A stretch of 64,000 nucleotides of DNA from Microterricola gilva. GTDB taxonomy: Bacteria; Actinomycetota; Actinomycetes; Actinomycetales; Microbacteriaceae. This document shows positions 34,885 through 43,180 of this stretch, piece after piece. A program made the position numbers and the translations under genes. The notes beneath the pieces are model-generated. The model did not search any database. It had not been told where the DNA came from and was given only the letters and a program-made list of their open reading frames with translations. Every line of letters begins with the position of its first letter. Positions within the stretch are counted from its first letter, which is position 1. The stretch is taken from assembly GCF_004217495.1 (NCBI RefSeq), contig NZ_SHLC01000001.1, forward strand, positions 3,162,001 through 3,226,000, in the 5' to 3' direction.

Positions 34885-37029
34885 ATGAGGTCGTCCGCAA
34901 CGCATCTGACAGCCGCCGGAGTGAGTGTCGTCGTCACGGCGGAGCCGGGAGCCTTGCCCGTGATCGCATACTGGGGAGCGGCACTCGGGCCGGTGGATGA
35001 CGCGGCCCTGGAGCGGATCGCCACAGACAGCCGCCCGGTCCGGGCGGTGAGCGAGCCCGATGTGCCGCTGTCGATCGGCGTGCTGCCGGAGGCCAAGCAG
35101 GGCTGGATGGGCTTTCCAGGCATCGCGGGGCACCGCGCCGGCCGCGGCTCCTTCGCCGATGTGCAGCACGTCGTCTCCGAGCACACGCCGGCCGAGACGC
35201 CGGATGCCGCAGAACGCGTCACCGCACGCGGCGTCGACGTCTCCGGGCGGCTCTCCGTGGCGCTCGAGATCGAACTCCTGCCGAGCGGGGTCCTGCGCAC
35301 CCGGGCCGCCGTGCGCAACGACGGGGAGGACGACTACTCGCTCGCCGGCCTCGATCTCGCGCTCCCCATCCCCGGCCGCGCCACCGAGCTGCTCGACTTC
35401 TCCGGCAGGCACAACGGCGAGCGCCGTCCGCAGCGCAGCACCCTCGTTGACGGAACGCACCTCCGTGAGAATCGCCGTGGACGGACCGGGCCGGATGCCG
35501 CGACGCTGCTCGTCGCGGGGACGCCCGGCTTCGACTTCGGCCGCGGCGAGGTGTGGGCGATCCACAACGCCTGGTCGGGCAATCAGCGCGTGTGGGCTGA
35601 GCGCACGAACGGCGGGCGCGGCTTCCTCGGCGCCGGCGAGCTGCTGCACGCGGGCGAGATCACCCTGCGGCCCGGCCAGGAGTACTCGAGCCCGTGGATC
35701 TACGCGAGCCACGGCGATGGGCTCGATGCGGCATCCGCGCGCATTCACTCCACGCTCCGTGCACGACCGTCGCACCCGCCCATCGGTCGCCCCGTCACCC
35801 TCAACACCTGGGAGGCCGTCTACTTCGACCACTCCCTGCCGCCACTGCTCGAACTCGCCGATCTCGCCGAGCGGGTCGGCGTCGAGCGCTTCGTGCTCGA
35901 CGACGGCTGGTTCCTCGGCCGCCGCCATGACCGGGCAGGACTCGGGGACTGGCTCGTCGACGAGAGCGTCTGGCCGGACGGCCTCGCCCCGCTCGTCGAC
36001 CACGTGCGCGGCCTCGGGATGCAGTTCGGCATCTGGTTCGAGCCAGAGATGGTCAACCCGGATTCGGAGCTCGCCCGCGCCCACCCCGACTGGATCCTCT
36101 CGCCGGTGCACCGCGACGCCCCGCTGGCCAGGCAGCAGCTGGTGCTGAACACGGCGCACCCGGACGCCTACGCCTCGCTGCGGGACCGAATCGTCGGTCT
36201 CGTCACCGAACACCGCATCGACTACATCAAGTGGGACCACAACCGCGATCTGCTCGAGCCGGTCGATCGCAGCACCGGCGTCGCGGGCGTGCACGCCCAG
36301 ACGCTGGCCAGCTACCGGCTCATCGACGAGATCCGCGCTGCGTGCCCGTGGCTGGAGATCGAGTCGTGCTCAGCCGGCGGCGGGCGCATCGACCTCGGCA
36401 TCGTCGAACGCGTCGACCGCTTCTGGACCTCCGACTCGAATGATCCACTCGAGCGTCAGCGGATCCAGCGCTGGACGAGCCTGCTGATGCCGCCGGAGCT
36501 GCTCGGATCGCACGTCGGCGCGGCCCGCGCACACGTAACGGGGCGGCACAGCTCGCTCACCTTCCGCGCGGTCACGGCGCTCGTCGGCAGTTTCGGCGTC
36601 GAATGGGATCTCCGCGAGGCCTCGGCTGCTGAGCTGGCGGAGCTCACCGCGTGGATCGGCCAGGTGAAGCGGCTCGCCCCCCTGATCGAACGTGGAACGC
36701 TGCACCGTCTGGAGACCGAGCACGCCCACGTCGCTCAGAGCATCGTCTCCGACGATGCCGGCCACGCCATCGTCACCCTCGCCGCCATCGACTCCCCTCC
36801 GCACATCCCGGGCCCGGCTCTGCGGCTGGCGGGCCTCGACCCGGAGCGGCTCTACCGCGTGGCTCGCGTGCGCGTGGAGGGCGCTGACGACCCGACGTCC
36901 ACCCGTGCACAGCCGGCATGGTGGAACGAGGAGATCGGCTGCCCAGGATCGGTGCTCATGTGGATCGGCCTGCCGATGCCGGCCCTCCGCCCGCAGGAGG
37001 CAGCACTCATCGAGGTGATCGGGCAGTGA
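34885..37029 (+). CDS. GH36 alpha-galactosidase (full length)
   Basis: A 714-residue enzyme, the usual length of bacterial GH36 alpha-galactosidases, starting at ATG 34885 after GGGAG. An N-terminal beta-sandwich (about 1-280) precedes the barrel with VERFVLDDGWFLGRRHDRAGLGDWLVD (about 330-355). The nucleophile Asp is in RIDYIKWDHNRDL (near 450) and the acid/base Asp in VDRFWTSDSNDPLERQRIQRW (near 516). It hydrolyses terminal alpha-1,6-galactose from raffinose-family sugars and melibiose, in the cytoplasm since no signal peptide is visible. The next gene overlaps by 4 bp. Confidence 0.95.
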   Translation: MRSSATHLTAAGVSVVVTAEPGALPVIAYWGAALGPVDDAALERIATDSRPVRAVSEPDVPLSIGVLPEAKQGWMGFPGIAGHRAGRGSFADVQHVVSEHTPAETPDAAERVTARGVDVSGRLSVALEIELLPSGVLRTRAAVRNDGEDDYSLAGLDLALPIPGRATELLDFSGRHNGERRPQRSTLVDGTHLRENRRGRTGPDAATLLVAGTPGFDFGRGEVWAIHNAWSGNQRVWAERTNGGRGFLGAGELLHAGEITLRPGQEYSSPWIYASHGDGLDAASARIHSTLRARPSHPPIGRPVTLNTWEAVYFDHSLPPLLELADLAERVGVERFVLDDGWFLGRRHDRAGLGDWLVDESVWPDGLAPLVDHVRGLGMQFGIWFEPEMVNPDSELARAHPDWILSPVHRDAPLARQQLVLNTAHPDAYASLRDRIVGLVTEHRIDYIKWDHNRDLLEPVDRSTGVAGVHAQTLASYRLIDEIRAACPWLEIESCSAGGGRIDLGIVERVDRFWTSDSNDPLERQRIQRWTSLLMPPELLGSHVGAARAHVTGRHSSLTFRAVTALVGSFGVEWDLREASAAELAELTAWIGQVKRLAPLIERGTLHRLETEHAHVAQSIVSDDAGHAIVTLAAIDSPPHIPGPALRLAGLDPERLYRVARVRVEGADDPTSTRAQPAWWNEEIGCPGSVLMWIGLPMPALRPQEAALIEVIGQ

Positions 37030-38447
37030 GTGGCATCCGGATCGAGTCCGACAACCAGGAGATCGAGCAGATCTTCACCTGGGCGAAGCGCACGGCGGCC
37101 GTCTCCCTGATCGCCGACGGCGAGAGCGGGCCGCTGGACGTCTCGGAGGCGAATCCCGGCCCGTTCCGGCACGCGCCGTACCGGGCAAGTTACCGCGCCG
37201 GCTATGCCCACCGCAGCGGCTACTATCTGCGCGACTTCGCCCACCAGGCCGTCGGTGCTCAGCTGCTCGGCTGGCAGCGGCACAATGCGGCCATGTTGAG
37301 CGCCCTGCTGGCCACGGCGACGCCGGAGCACGGCGGCTGGCCGGTGTGGGCGCTCAACTTCGACGGCGAGACTCCGCTCGCCATCGACTATCGCGGGCCG
37401 CACGAGTTCGTGCGCGAGCTGCCGGCGATCTTCGAGCTGGTCGAACTCGTGCACACGCTGTACCGCTGGACGGGTGACGCCGAGCTGCTGGGGCACCGCG
37501 CCTTCTGGCGCAACACCCTCGGCGCCTTCGTCGAGGCCCATGACACGCACCGCCCCAACGGGGTCGCCGAGGGCAGCGGGCTGGGCATCTTCGACGGCGC
37601 GGCGAGCTACAACGAGCATCCGACGGCGCGTTTCCGCGAGGCCGGGGATGCCTTCGGCGCCCAGTACGCCGCCACCCTCCATGCCGCGGCGCTGGAGCGC
37701 GCCGGCGGCGCCACCGAGGAGGCCGAGCGCTACGAGCGCACGGCGCGGGGGCTCGCCGCCTACTTCCTGCACACGTGGAGTCGAGGCGAGGCCGGGGCCA
37801 TCGTGAACGGCTGGACCGTCGACGGCGACCCCGTCACCACGTGGGGGCGGGAGACGACGTGGTTCATGCCGCTCAAGGGCCTCTTCGCCGACGACCAGCG
37901 CGCGGAGGCGCTGCTGCGCGAAATCGACCACCTCTGCGCCGACCCCGTCGGGGCTCCGGCGATCATCGAGGCGCTCACGTACGTGCCCGACCTCTACCTG
38001 CGTCACGGCGATGCAGACACGGCGTGGCGGTGGATGCGCCACATCTACGCCATCCGGGACGACGCCCACGAGGTGCCGCAGCAGGGCCTGAACGGCAGCT
38101 ACCCCGAGGTGCCGTTCACGCTCGTCGCCCAGATCATCGGGCTGCTCGGGCTGCAGCCGAACGCGGCCGGGCACACGGTCACGACCCGCGTGGCGCTCCC
38201 GACCGGCATGTCCAGGCTCGCGGCCTTCGACGTGCCGTTCGGCGACGGCACGATCGACGTCGGCACGATCGACACCGGAACGACCACGGGTGGCCTGTGG
38301 CTGCGGAACGGCACCTCCGAGCCGATCCGCTGGCAGCTCGCCGCGGCCGAGCCCGGCTTCCAGGACCCGCACCTCGACCGCGCGACCGCGCCAGCGGCAT
38401 CCGTCACCGTCGCGCCGGGCGAGCGGATGACGCTGCCCGCCGGCTAG
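37026..38447 (+). CDS. Six-hairpin glycosidase-like protein
   Basis: A 473-residue protein starting at GTG 37026, overlapping the GH36 stop (GTGA). It has repeated helix-rich segments and no signal peptide. NPGPFRHAPYRASYRAGYAHRSGYYLRDFAHQAVGAQLL, DYRGPHEFVRELPAIFELVELVHTLYRWTGDAELL and NGWTVDGDPVTTWGRETTWFMPLKGLF fit an (alpha/alpha)6 glycosidase fold (as in GH78, GH63 or GH15 relatives), but I recognise no exact family. The conserved RD and the ET/WF segments could be catalytic. Coupling to GH36 suggests it processes the same oligosaccharide, perhaps the second glycosyl unit. The C-terminal 100 residues are beta-rich. Confidence 0.72.
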   Translation: MSGIRIESDNQEIEQIFTWAKRTAAVSLIADGESGPLDVSEANPGPFRHAPYRASYRAGYAHRSGYYLRDFAHQAVGAQLLGWQRHNAAMLSALLATATPEHGGWPVWALNFDGETPLAIDYRGPHEFVRELPAIFELVELVHTLYRWTGDAELLGHRAFWRNTLGAFVEAHDTHRPNGVAEGSGLGIFDGAASYNEHPTARFREAGDAFGAQYAATLHAAALERAGGATEEAERYERTARGLAAYFLHTWSRGEAGAIVNGWTVDGDPVTTWGRETTWFMPLKGLFADDQRAEALLREIDHLCADPVGAPAIIEALTYVPDLYLRHGDADTAWRWMRHIYAIRDDAHEVPQQGLNGSYPEVPFTLVAQIIGLLGLQPNAAGHTVTTRVALPTGMSRLAAFDVPFGDGTIDVGTIDTGTTTGGLWLRNGTSEPIRWQLAAAEPGFQDPHLDRATAPAASVTVAPGERMTLPAG

Positions 38448-38463
38448 CGGCCGGGCACTCCGC

Positions 38464-39534
38464 TCAGGCGGGGCGCACCGGCGCGGTGGACTGCCTGGCG
38501 TGGAAGGTGGGCTCCATCAGCATCTCGTCCGTGCGCACCGGGCGGTTCTGGATCATGGTGACGAGGGTGCGGGCACAGGCCTGGGCGAGGTGCTCGACGG
38601 GCTGGGCGACGCTCGACAGCGGCGGGTCGGTGAACTCCAGGATCGAGGAGTTGTTGTAGCCGATGACGGAGACGTCCTCCGGAACGCGGAGCCCGCGCCG
38701 GGTGATCGCACGGATCGCGCCGAGCGCCATGTCATCGCTCGATGCGACGATCGCGGTCACGTCGAGGTCGAGCAGCGCGTCGGCCGCGTAGCGACCGCCG
38801 TCCACGCTGTAGTGGTAGCGGACGACGAGGTCTTCCGCCCCCTCGATGCCGCGGGCGTCCATGGAGTTCAGGAATCCCTCGACCCTGCGGTCGGCCGGGG
38901 TGTTGCCGAGCGGCCCCGCGCACATGCCGATCCGGCGGTGGCCGAGTTCGTAGAGGTGGTCGACGGCGAGCTCGGCCGCGCGCCAGTCGTCGGTGGAGAT
39001 CACGGGGGCATCGCCCTCGGCGAAGCCGCCGTTGACGCAGAGGTAGGGCACGCCACGGGATTCCAGCAACTCGCGCGCGGAATCGTCGGCGTTCTGCAGC
39101 GTGTTGCTGGAGGAGAGGAAGATGGCGGCGGCGATGCCGGTGTCCACGAAGGCTTCGACGTAGTCGCGCTCGTAGACCGAGCCGGGCAGCACAGGCCCGA
39201 TGACGGCGCGCAGCCCGTGCGGGCTGAGATCGGCCTCGATGGCGTTGCACATCTCGCCGAAGAACGGCGTCGCAAGACCGGGCACGAGGACCAGCACGAT
39301 CTCGCCCTTGCGCGGGCGCTCGTAGCCGATCTGGCGCAGGGCTTCCTCGACCTGCTCGCGCGTGTTCGGTGAGACCCCGTACTTGCGGTTGAGCACCCGG
39401 CTGACCGTCGCCTCGCTGACCCCGGCGAGCGTCGCCACCTCGGAGAGCTTGACCGAACCGGCAGGCGAGCGCGTCTTCTTCCCCGGGCGCGGGGTTCGCC
39501 CGTCAGGAAGCTTCGAGACACTCGCGTCGGTCAT
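38464..39534 (-). CDS. LacI-family transcriptional regulator (alpha-galactoside cluster)
   Basis: A 356-residue regulator. The helix-turn-helix is VKLSEVATLAGVSEATVSRVLNRKYGVSPNTREQVEEAL (about residues 28-66), preceded by a polar tail (TDASVSKLPDGRTPRPGKKTRSPAGS). The effector domain follows: VLVLVPGLATPFFGEMCNAIEADL, DDWRAAELAVDHLYELGHRRIGMCAG and VIGYNNSSILEFTDPPLSSVAQP. The start is uncertain: ATG 39534 and ATG 39543 are in frame and neither has a strong Shine-Dalgarno. It ends 16 bp from the convergent six-hairpin glycosidase gene, so it likely regulates this cluster. Confidence 0.9.
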   Translation of the reverse strand: MTDASVSKLPDGRTPRPGKKTRSPAGSVKLSEVATLAGVSEATVSRVLNRKYGVSPNTREQVEEALRQIGYERPRKGEIVLVLVPGLATPFFGEMCNAIEADLSPHGLRAVIGPVLPGSVYERDYVEAFVDTGIAAAIFLSSSNTLQNADDSARELLESRGVPYLCVNGGFAEGDAPVISTDDWRAAELAVDHLYELGHRRIGMCAGPLGNTPADRRVEGFLNSMDARGIEGAEDLVVRYHYSVDGGRYAADALLDLDVTAIVASSDDMALGAIRAITRRGLRVPEDVSVIGYNNSSILEFTDPPLSSVAQPVEHLAQACARTLVTMIQNRPVRTDEMLMEPTFHARQSTAPVRPA

Positions 39535-39880
39535 ACCGATCATTCTGGTCGAAAAATCCGGCGGTGGCCGCCGACACTCGACTCGCGCCCGCACTGGGGG
39601 CATGCCCCGGCATCCGCGACGCCCGACCACGGCCGGAACTCGGCTTCGGGCGCGACGCGCAGCGTCGCGAAAGGCGGCAGCCCACACCAAGGAAACCTCG
39701 CGACGGAATGCGATGCTGGCGTGGTTTCGACAGGCTCAACCAACGGCTCCGCGCGCCGCACGCGCTTTCGCACGCTGGCTCGAGCGAGCGGCGCCGCGAC
39801 GAAGGAGCAGCGACGCCCGCGAAGCCCTGAGCGGCTCGGCCGACACAGCAGCCCCGGCATCCGCGGTGCGCCGGGCACAA
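39535..39880. other. Gene-free stretch upstream of the LacI gene
   Basis: About 350 bases with no credible gene. It holds the LacI regulator promoter, one copy of the TTTCGACAGGCTCAACCAACG repeat (39724-39745), then GC-rich GAGCGAGCGGCG-type sequence, and ends at the tRNA terminator. Open frames here lack start signals and family resemblance. Confidence 0.6.
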
Positions 39881-39886
39881 ATGAAA

Positions 39887-39916
39887 AAGCTCCAAGACGG
39901 CGAGATCTTGGAGCTT
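39887..39916 (-). terminator. Intrinsic terminator of the tRNA operon
   Basis: AAGCTCCAAGA (39887-39897) pairs with TCTTGGAGCTT (39906-39916) around an 8-nt loop. On the minus strand the stem is followed by TTTTTC, the T-run expected for a rho-independent terminator after the two tRNA genes. Confidence 0.85.
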
Positions 39917-39934
39917 CATAGGGCCTAGACCCTG

Positions 39935-40008
39935 TAGCTGAGGCGGGGATCGATCCCGCGACCTCACGATTATGAGTCGTGCGCTCTAACCATCTGAGCT
40001 ACTCAGCC
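39935..40008 (-). tRNA. tRNA-Met (CAT)
   Basis: Minus-strand cloverleaf with acceptor GGCTGAG/CTCAGCT, D-arm AGCTCAGATGGTTAGAGC, anticodon loop ACTCATAAT with CAT, and T-arm GCGGGATCGATCCCCGC. The 3' CCA is not encoded. CAT can also be the tRNA-Ile2 precursor read as lysidine-modified, but the acceptor and arms look like elongator Met. It is followed by the terminator at 39887. Confidence 0.9.
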
Positions 40009-40035
40009 GTGGGCTCTATGTGAACACAAAGCCAG

Positions 40036-40107
<72 letters not shown>

Positions 40108-40186
40108 GAAACCATGTTCTCCGTGAAGCTCACGGTGAATTTGGCAACCAGTAGAGAATATCAAAAGATTTGGGCGCCCGTGACCA

Positions 40187-42151
40187 TCACGGGCTCTCGA
40201 CGCCCGAATGCGCCCACGCCGCGAACCGCGGGCCGGTCGCGCTGAGCGTGATTCCGTCGTCGGATGCCGCGAGCTGAACGCCGCCGAAACCGTCAACTTC
40301 CGCGCCAAATAAGGGCAGTGGGGCATCCGCGCCGGTGAACGCGGTGGCGAGCGCCGCCGCCGGAATCGTCACGGTGAAGTCGCCACGCCCGGCCGCAACA
40401 AGCACAGAATTTTCCGCGGACTCGCGCACGAAGACCAGCACGTCGTCGCCGACGTGCAGCCAGCGGATGCCGCCGCCGTTCAGGGCCGGCTGGCTGCGTC
40501 GCACGGCGATCAGCGCGGCGTAGAGCGCGGTGGTGTCGCGAGCGAGGTCTCGATACGCCCGGTCCTCGCCACTCGACCAGCGGGAGGGGTCCTCGTCAAG
40601 GCGCTGCCACGGGATCGGCGTGCGCGAGGCCTCGCCGTCCTCACCGACGAGACCGAACTCGTCGCCGGCGAAGACCACGGGGATACCGGGCAGCGTCGCC
40701 GCGAGCCCGAACGCCACCGGGACCGTCCCGGGCAGCGCACTGGTGAGGAAGCGGGGCGTGTCGTGCGTGTCAAGTGCGTTGAGCGTGCCGAGGCGGGTGC
40801 GCCACGGGAATCCGGCGACGAAGCGGTTGTGCGCCTCGAAGAACTGCACCCCGGTGTGCGCGGGAACCTGAGCGGCGGCGAAACCGATGCCGCCGGCCGC
40901 CCGGCTTCCCGGCTGCATGAGCCAGCTCCACAGGGGCCGCGTGAACGGCGCGTAGGTCATGGCCCCGTGCCAGGCGTCGCCCTGGAAGTCGCTCGCGGCG
41001 TCATTGGTCGACTCCCCCAACAGGATCGTGTCGGGGTTCACCTCCGCCATGGTGCGCCGGATCGTCTGGCGCACCTCGGCGTTCAGGTCTTCCGCACCGA
41101 GCCTGCCCGTCATGTTGGCCACGTCGATGCGCCAGCCGTCGAGGTTGAACGGCGGCTTCAGCCAGCGGGCGACGACCGAGTCCTGCCCTTCGATGAAGCG
41201 CCGGCGCAGCTCGCGGGACGCCCAGTTGAACTTGGGCAGGCTGGGCACACCGAGCCAGGACTCGTAGCCGTCGTTGTCGGCATCCCGCCAGTAGTAGAAG
41301 TCACTCTCCGGCGCCTCCGGGTGGTGGCGCGCGGCCCTGAACCACTCGTGCGCATCGCCGGAGTGGTTGCTGGTGAGGTCGCCGATCACGCGGATGCCGC
41401 GGGTGTGCGCCGCCTCGACCAGGCGCACAAGGGCATCGTCGCCGCCCAGCAGCGGGTCGACCGCGTCGAAGCTCAGCGCGTCGTAGCGGTGGTTGGAGCG
41501 GCCAGCGAAGACGGGCGTGAGGTAGAGCAGGTTCACGCCGAGCGCGTCGAGGTGGTCGAGGTGCTCGCGCACGCCGTCGAGGTCTCCCCCGAAGAACTGG
41601 GCGCTGCGGCCGGGTGGGTTCGGGTCGAGCGGAGCACCCCAGGCCGCTGGAATCGCCCACTCCGGCAGCGAGCGGTCGTCGGCCGCGGCGGAGCGCGCGA
41701 AGCGGTCGGGGAACACCTGGTAGAGCACGCTGGAGGCGAGCCACGCCGGAGGCCGCATCTCCGGCGCGCTGGCGACGAGCTTGAAGTCCTCGCTGTCGCG
41801 GGTCTCGGTGTCGTGCAGCCCCTCGGCGTTCAGCCAGAGCTGGCGCGGGCCTGAGCCCCCTGCGGCCTGCCCCTGCAGTAGGAAGCGGTAGCCGTGCACC
41901 GGGTTCTCGACCTCGACCCCGGCCTCCCACCATTCCCAGCCGTCCCGCTCGCCGAGCAGCACGGCCGGCGCGAACCGCGGCTCGTGGTTGGGGTTCGAAC
42001 GCACGCTCACCGCGTCGAGCGCAGCCAGGCCGAGCGCCGCGAGCCCCCGATCGCCTGCTGGCACTCGCAGCCGCACGCTCACCTCCTCGCCGAGCGCGGG
42101 CGTCTGCGTCGAGACGTGCAGCGGGGAACCGTCGTGGTGGGGTGCGAGCAT
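40187..42151 (-). CDS. GH13 glycosidase, neopullulanase/cyclomaltodextrinase-like
   Basis: A 654-residue enzyme from ATG 42151 (GGAG about ten bases upstream; a GTG at 42193 is possible). The N-terminal beta domain (about 1-130) precedes a GH13 barrel. Four conserved regions: GDLTSNHSGD (about 255), LDGWRIDVANM with nucleophile Asp (about 341), ILLGEST with acid/base Glu (about 378), and LDTHDTPR (about 463). YQVFPDRF and the N-domain suit maltodextrin-splitting neopullulanase/cyclomaltodextrinase types. It shares the minus strand with malG, malF and malE genes, so it likely degrades imported maltodextrins. One stretch (40542-40582) encodes RWSSGEDRAYRDLARD and matches a palindromic repeat. 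Confidence 0.9.
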   Translation of the reverse strand: MLAPHHDGSPLHVSTQTPALGEEVSVRLRVPAGDRGLAALGLAALDAVSVRSNPNHEPRFAPAVLLGERDGWEWWEAGVEVENPVHGYRFLLQGQAAGGSGPRQLWLNAEGLHDTETRDSEDFKLVASAPEMRPPAWLASSVLYQVFPDRFARSAAADDRSLPEWAIPAAWGAPLDPNPPGRSAQFFGGDLDGVREHLDHLDALGVNLLYLTPVFAGRSNHRYDALSFDAVDPLLGGDDALVRLVEAAHTRGIRVIGDLTSNHSGDAHEWFRAARHHPEAPESDFYYWRDADNDGYESWLGVPSLPKFNWASRELRRRFIEGQDSVVARWLKPPFNLDGWRIDVANMTGRLGAEDLNAEVRQTIRRTMAEVNPDTILLGESTNDAASDFQGDAWHGAMTYAPFTRPLWSWLMQPGSRAAGGIGFAAAQVPAHTGVQFFEAHNRFVAGFPWRTRLGTLNALDTHDTPRFLTSALPGTVPVAFGLAATLPGIPVVFAGDEFGLVGEDGEASRTPIPWQRLDEDPSRWSSGEDRAYRDLARDTTALYAALIAVRRSQPALNGGGIRWLHVGDDVLVFVRESAENSVLVAAGRGDFTVTIPAAALATAFTGADAPLPLFGAEVDGFGGVQLAASDDGITLSATGPRFAAWAHSGVESP

Positions 42152-42235
42152 CTGCCTATTCTCCGCTTCTGCGGTGACGGGCGACCCCGCCACCGCGCCG
42201 ATCCTGCTCAGGTGGCCTGGGTTGCGTGGCCCGCG

Positions 42236-43180
42236 TTACTTGACCGATCCGGCCGTCAGCCCGCCCACGATGTACTTCTGCAGGAACAGGAACAGCGCCA
42301 TCACCGGCAGCGCCGCCATCACGGCGCCGGCGCTGAACGCGCTCCAGTCGGCGTAGCGCGGGTTGGAGACGAGCTTGGTGAGTCCGACGGCGAGCGTCTG
42401 CTGCTCCGGGTCGATCAAGATCACGGATGCCACCACGTACTCGTTGACGGTGCCGATGAAGCTCAGCAGCGCCACGACAGCGAGGATCGGGGCGACCAGG
42501 CGGAGGATGATCGTGAAGAAGATGCGGGCGTGCCCTGCCCCGTCGATCTTGGCCGCCTCGTCGATCGATGCCGGCACCGTGTTGAAGAAGCCGTACATCA
42601 GATAGGTGTTCACGCCGAGCGCGCCACCCAGGTAGACCATGATGAGGCCGAGGTGGGTGTTGAGGCCGAGCGCGGGGAACCAGTCGCCGATGCGTGACAT
42701 CAGCAGGAAGATGGCCACGACGGCCAGCAGCTGCGGGAACATCTGGATGATCACGATCGAGATCAGCCCGAAGCGGCGGCCGGTGAAGCGCATGCGCGAG
42801 AAGGAGTACGCGGCGAGCGCGCCGAGGAACACGGTGGCGATGGCGGTGATGCCTGCCACGATCAGGGTGTTGGCGAACCAGTTCGTGTACGGGATGTCCG
42901 GGCTCGTGAGGATGCGCACGTAGCTGTCGAGGCCGACGGCCGAGAACAGGGCGTTCGAGCCGGTCAGTGTGCCCTGCGGGTTGAGCGAGCTCGAGAGCAC
43001 GAACAGCAGCGGGAAGCATGAGAAGACGATCATGACGATGCCGACGACGTGGCGCCAGCCTGTCGCGCGGAACCAGCGGCCGAGCTTGAACGGGCGGCGC
43101 TCGAAGACGCGGGCGTCTCCGGTCGTCACCGCGCGGGTGGACGTGTCATCGAGCCGGCCGGATGTTGTGGTGGCGTTCAT
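42236..43180 (-). CDS. malG: Maltose/maltodextrin ABC transporter permease MalG
   Basis: A 314-residue permease with six helices. The EAA loop is ASIDEAAKIDGAGHARIFFTIILRLVAPILAVVAL (about 200-230), and the IPYTNWFANTLIVAGITAIATVFLGALAAYSFSRMRF segment is typical MalG. The ATG overlaps malF by one base (TAATG). It forms the channel with MalF for maltose or maltodextrin import, powered by an ATPase encoded elsewhere (MsiK-type), as no ATPase gene is nearby. Confidence 0.94.
   Translation of the reverse strand: MNATTTSGRLDDTSTRAVTTGDARVFERRPFKLGRWFRATGWRHVVGIVMIVFSCFPLLFVLSSSLNPQGTLTGSNALFSAVGLDSYVRILTSPDIPYTNWFANTLIVAGITAIATVFLGALAAYSFSRMRFTGRRFGLISIVIIQMFPQLLAVVAIFLLMSRIGDWFPALGLNTHLGLIMVYLGGALGVNTYLMYGFFNTVPASIDEAAKIDGAGHARIFFTIILRLVAPILAVVALLSFIGTVNEYVVASVILIDPEQQTLAVGLTKLVSNPRYADWSAFSAGAVMAALPVMALFLFLQKYIVGGLTAGSVK

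Noticed and set aside
39544-39880. Short open frames in the gap before the tRNAs
   Set aside because: No ribosome site, no recognisable protein and a palindromic repeat inside; treated as non-coding.
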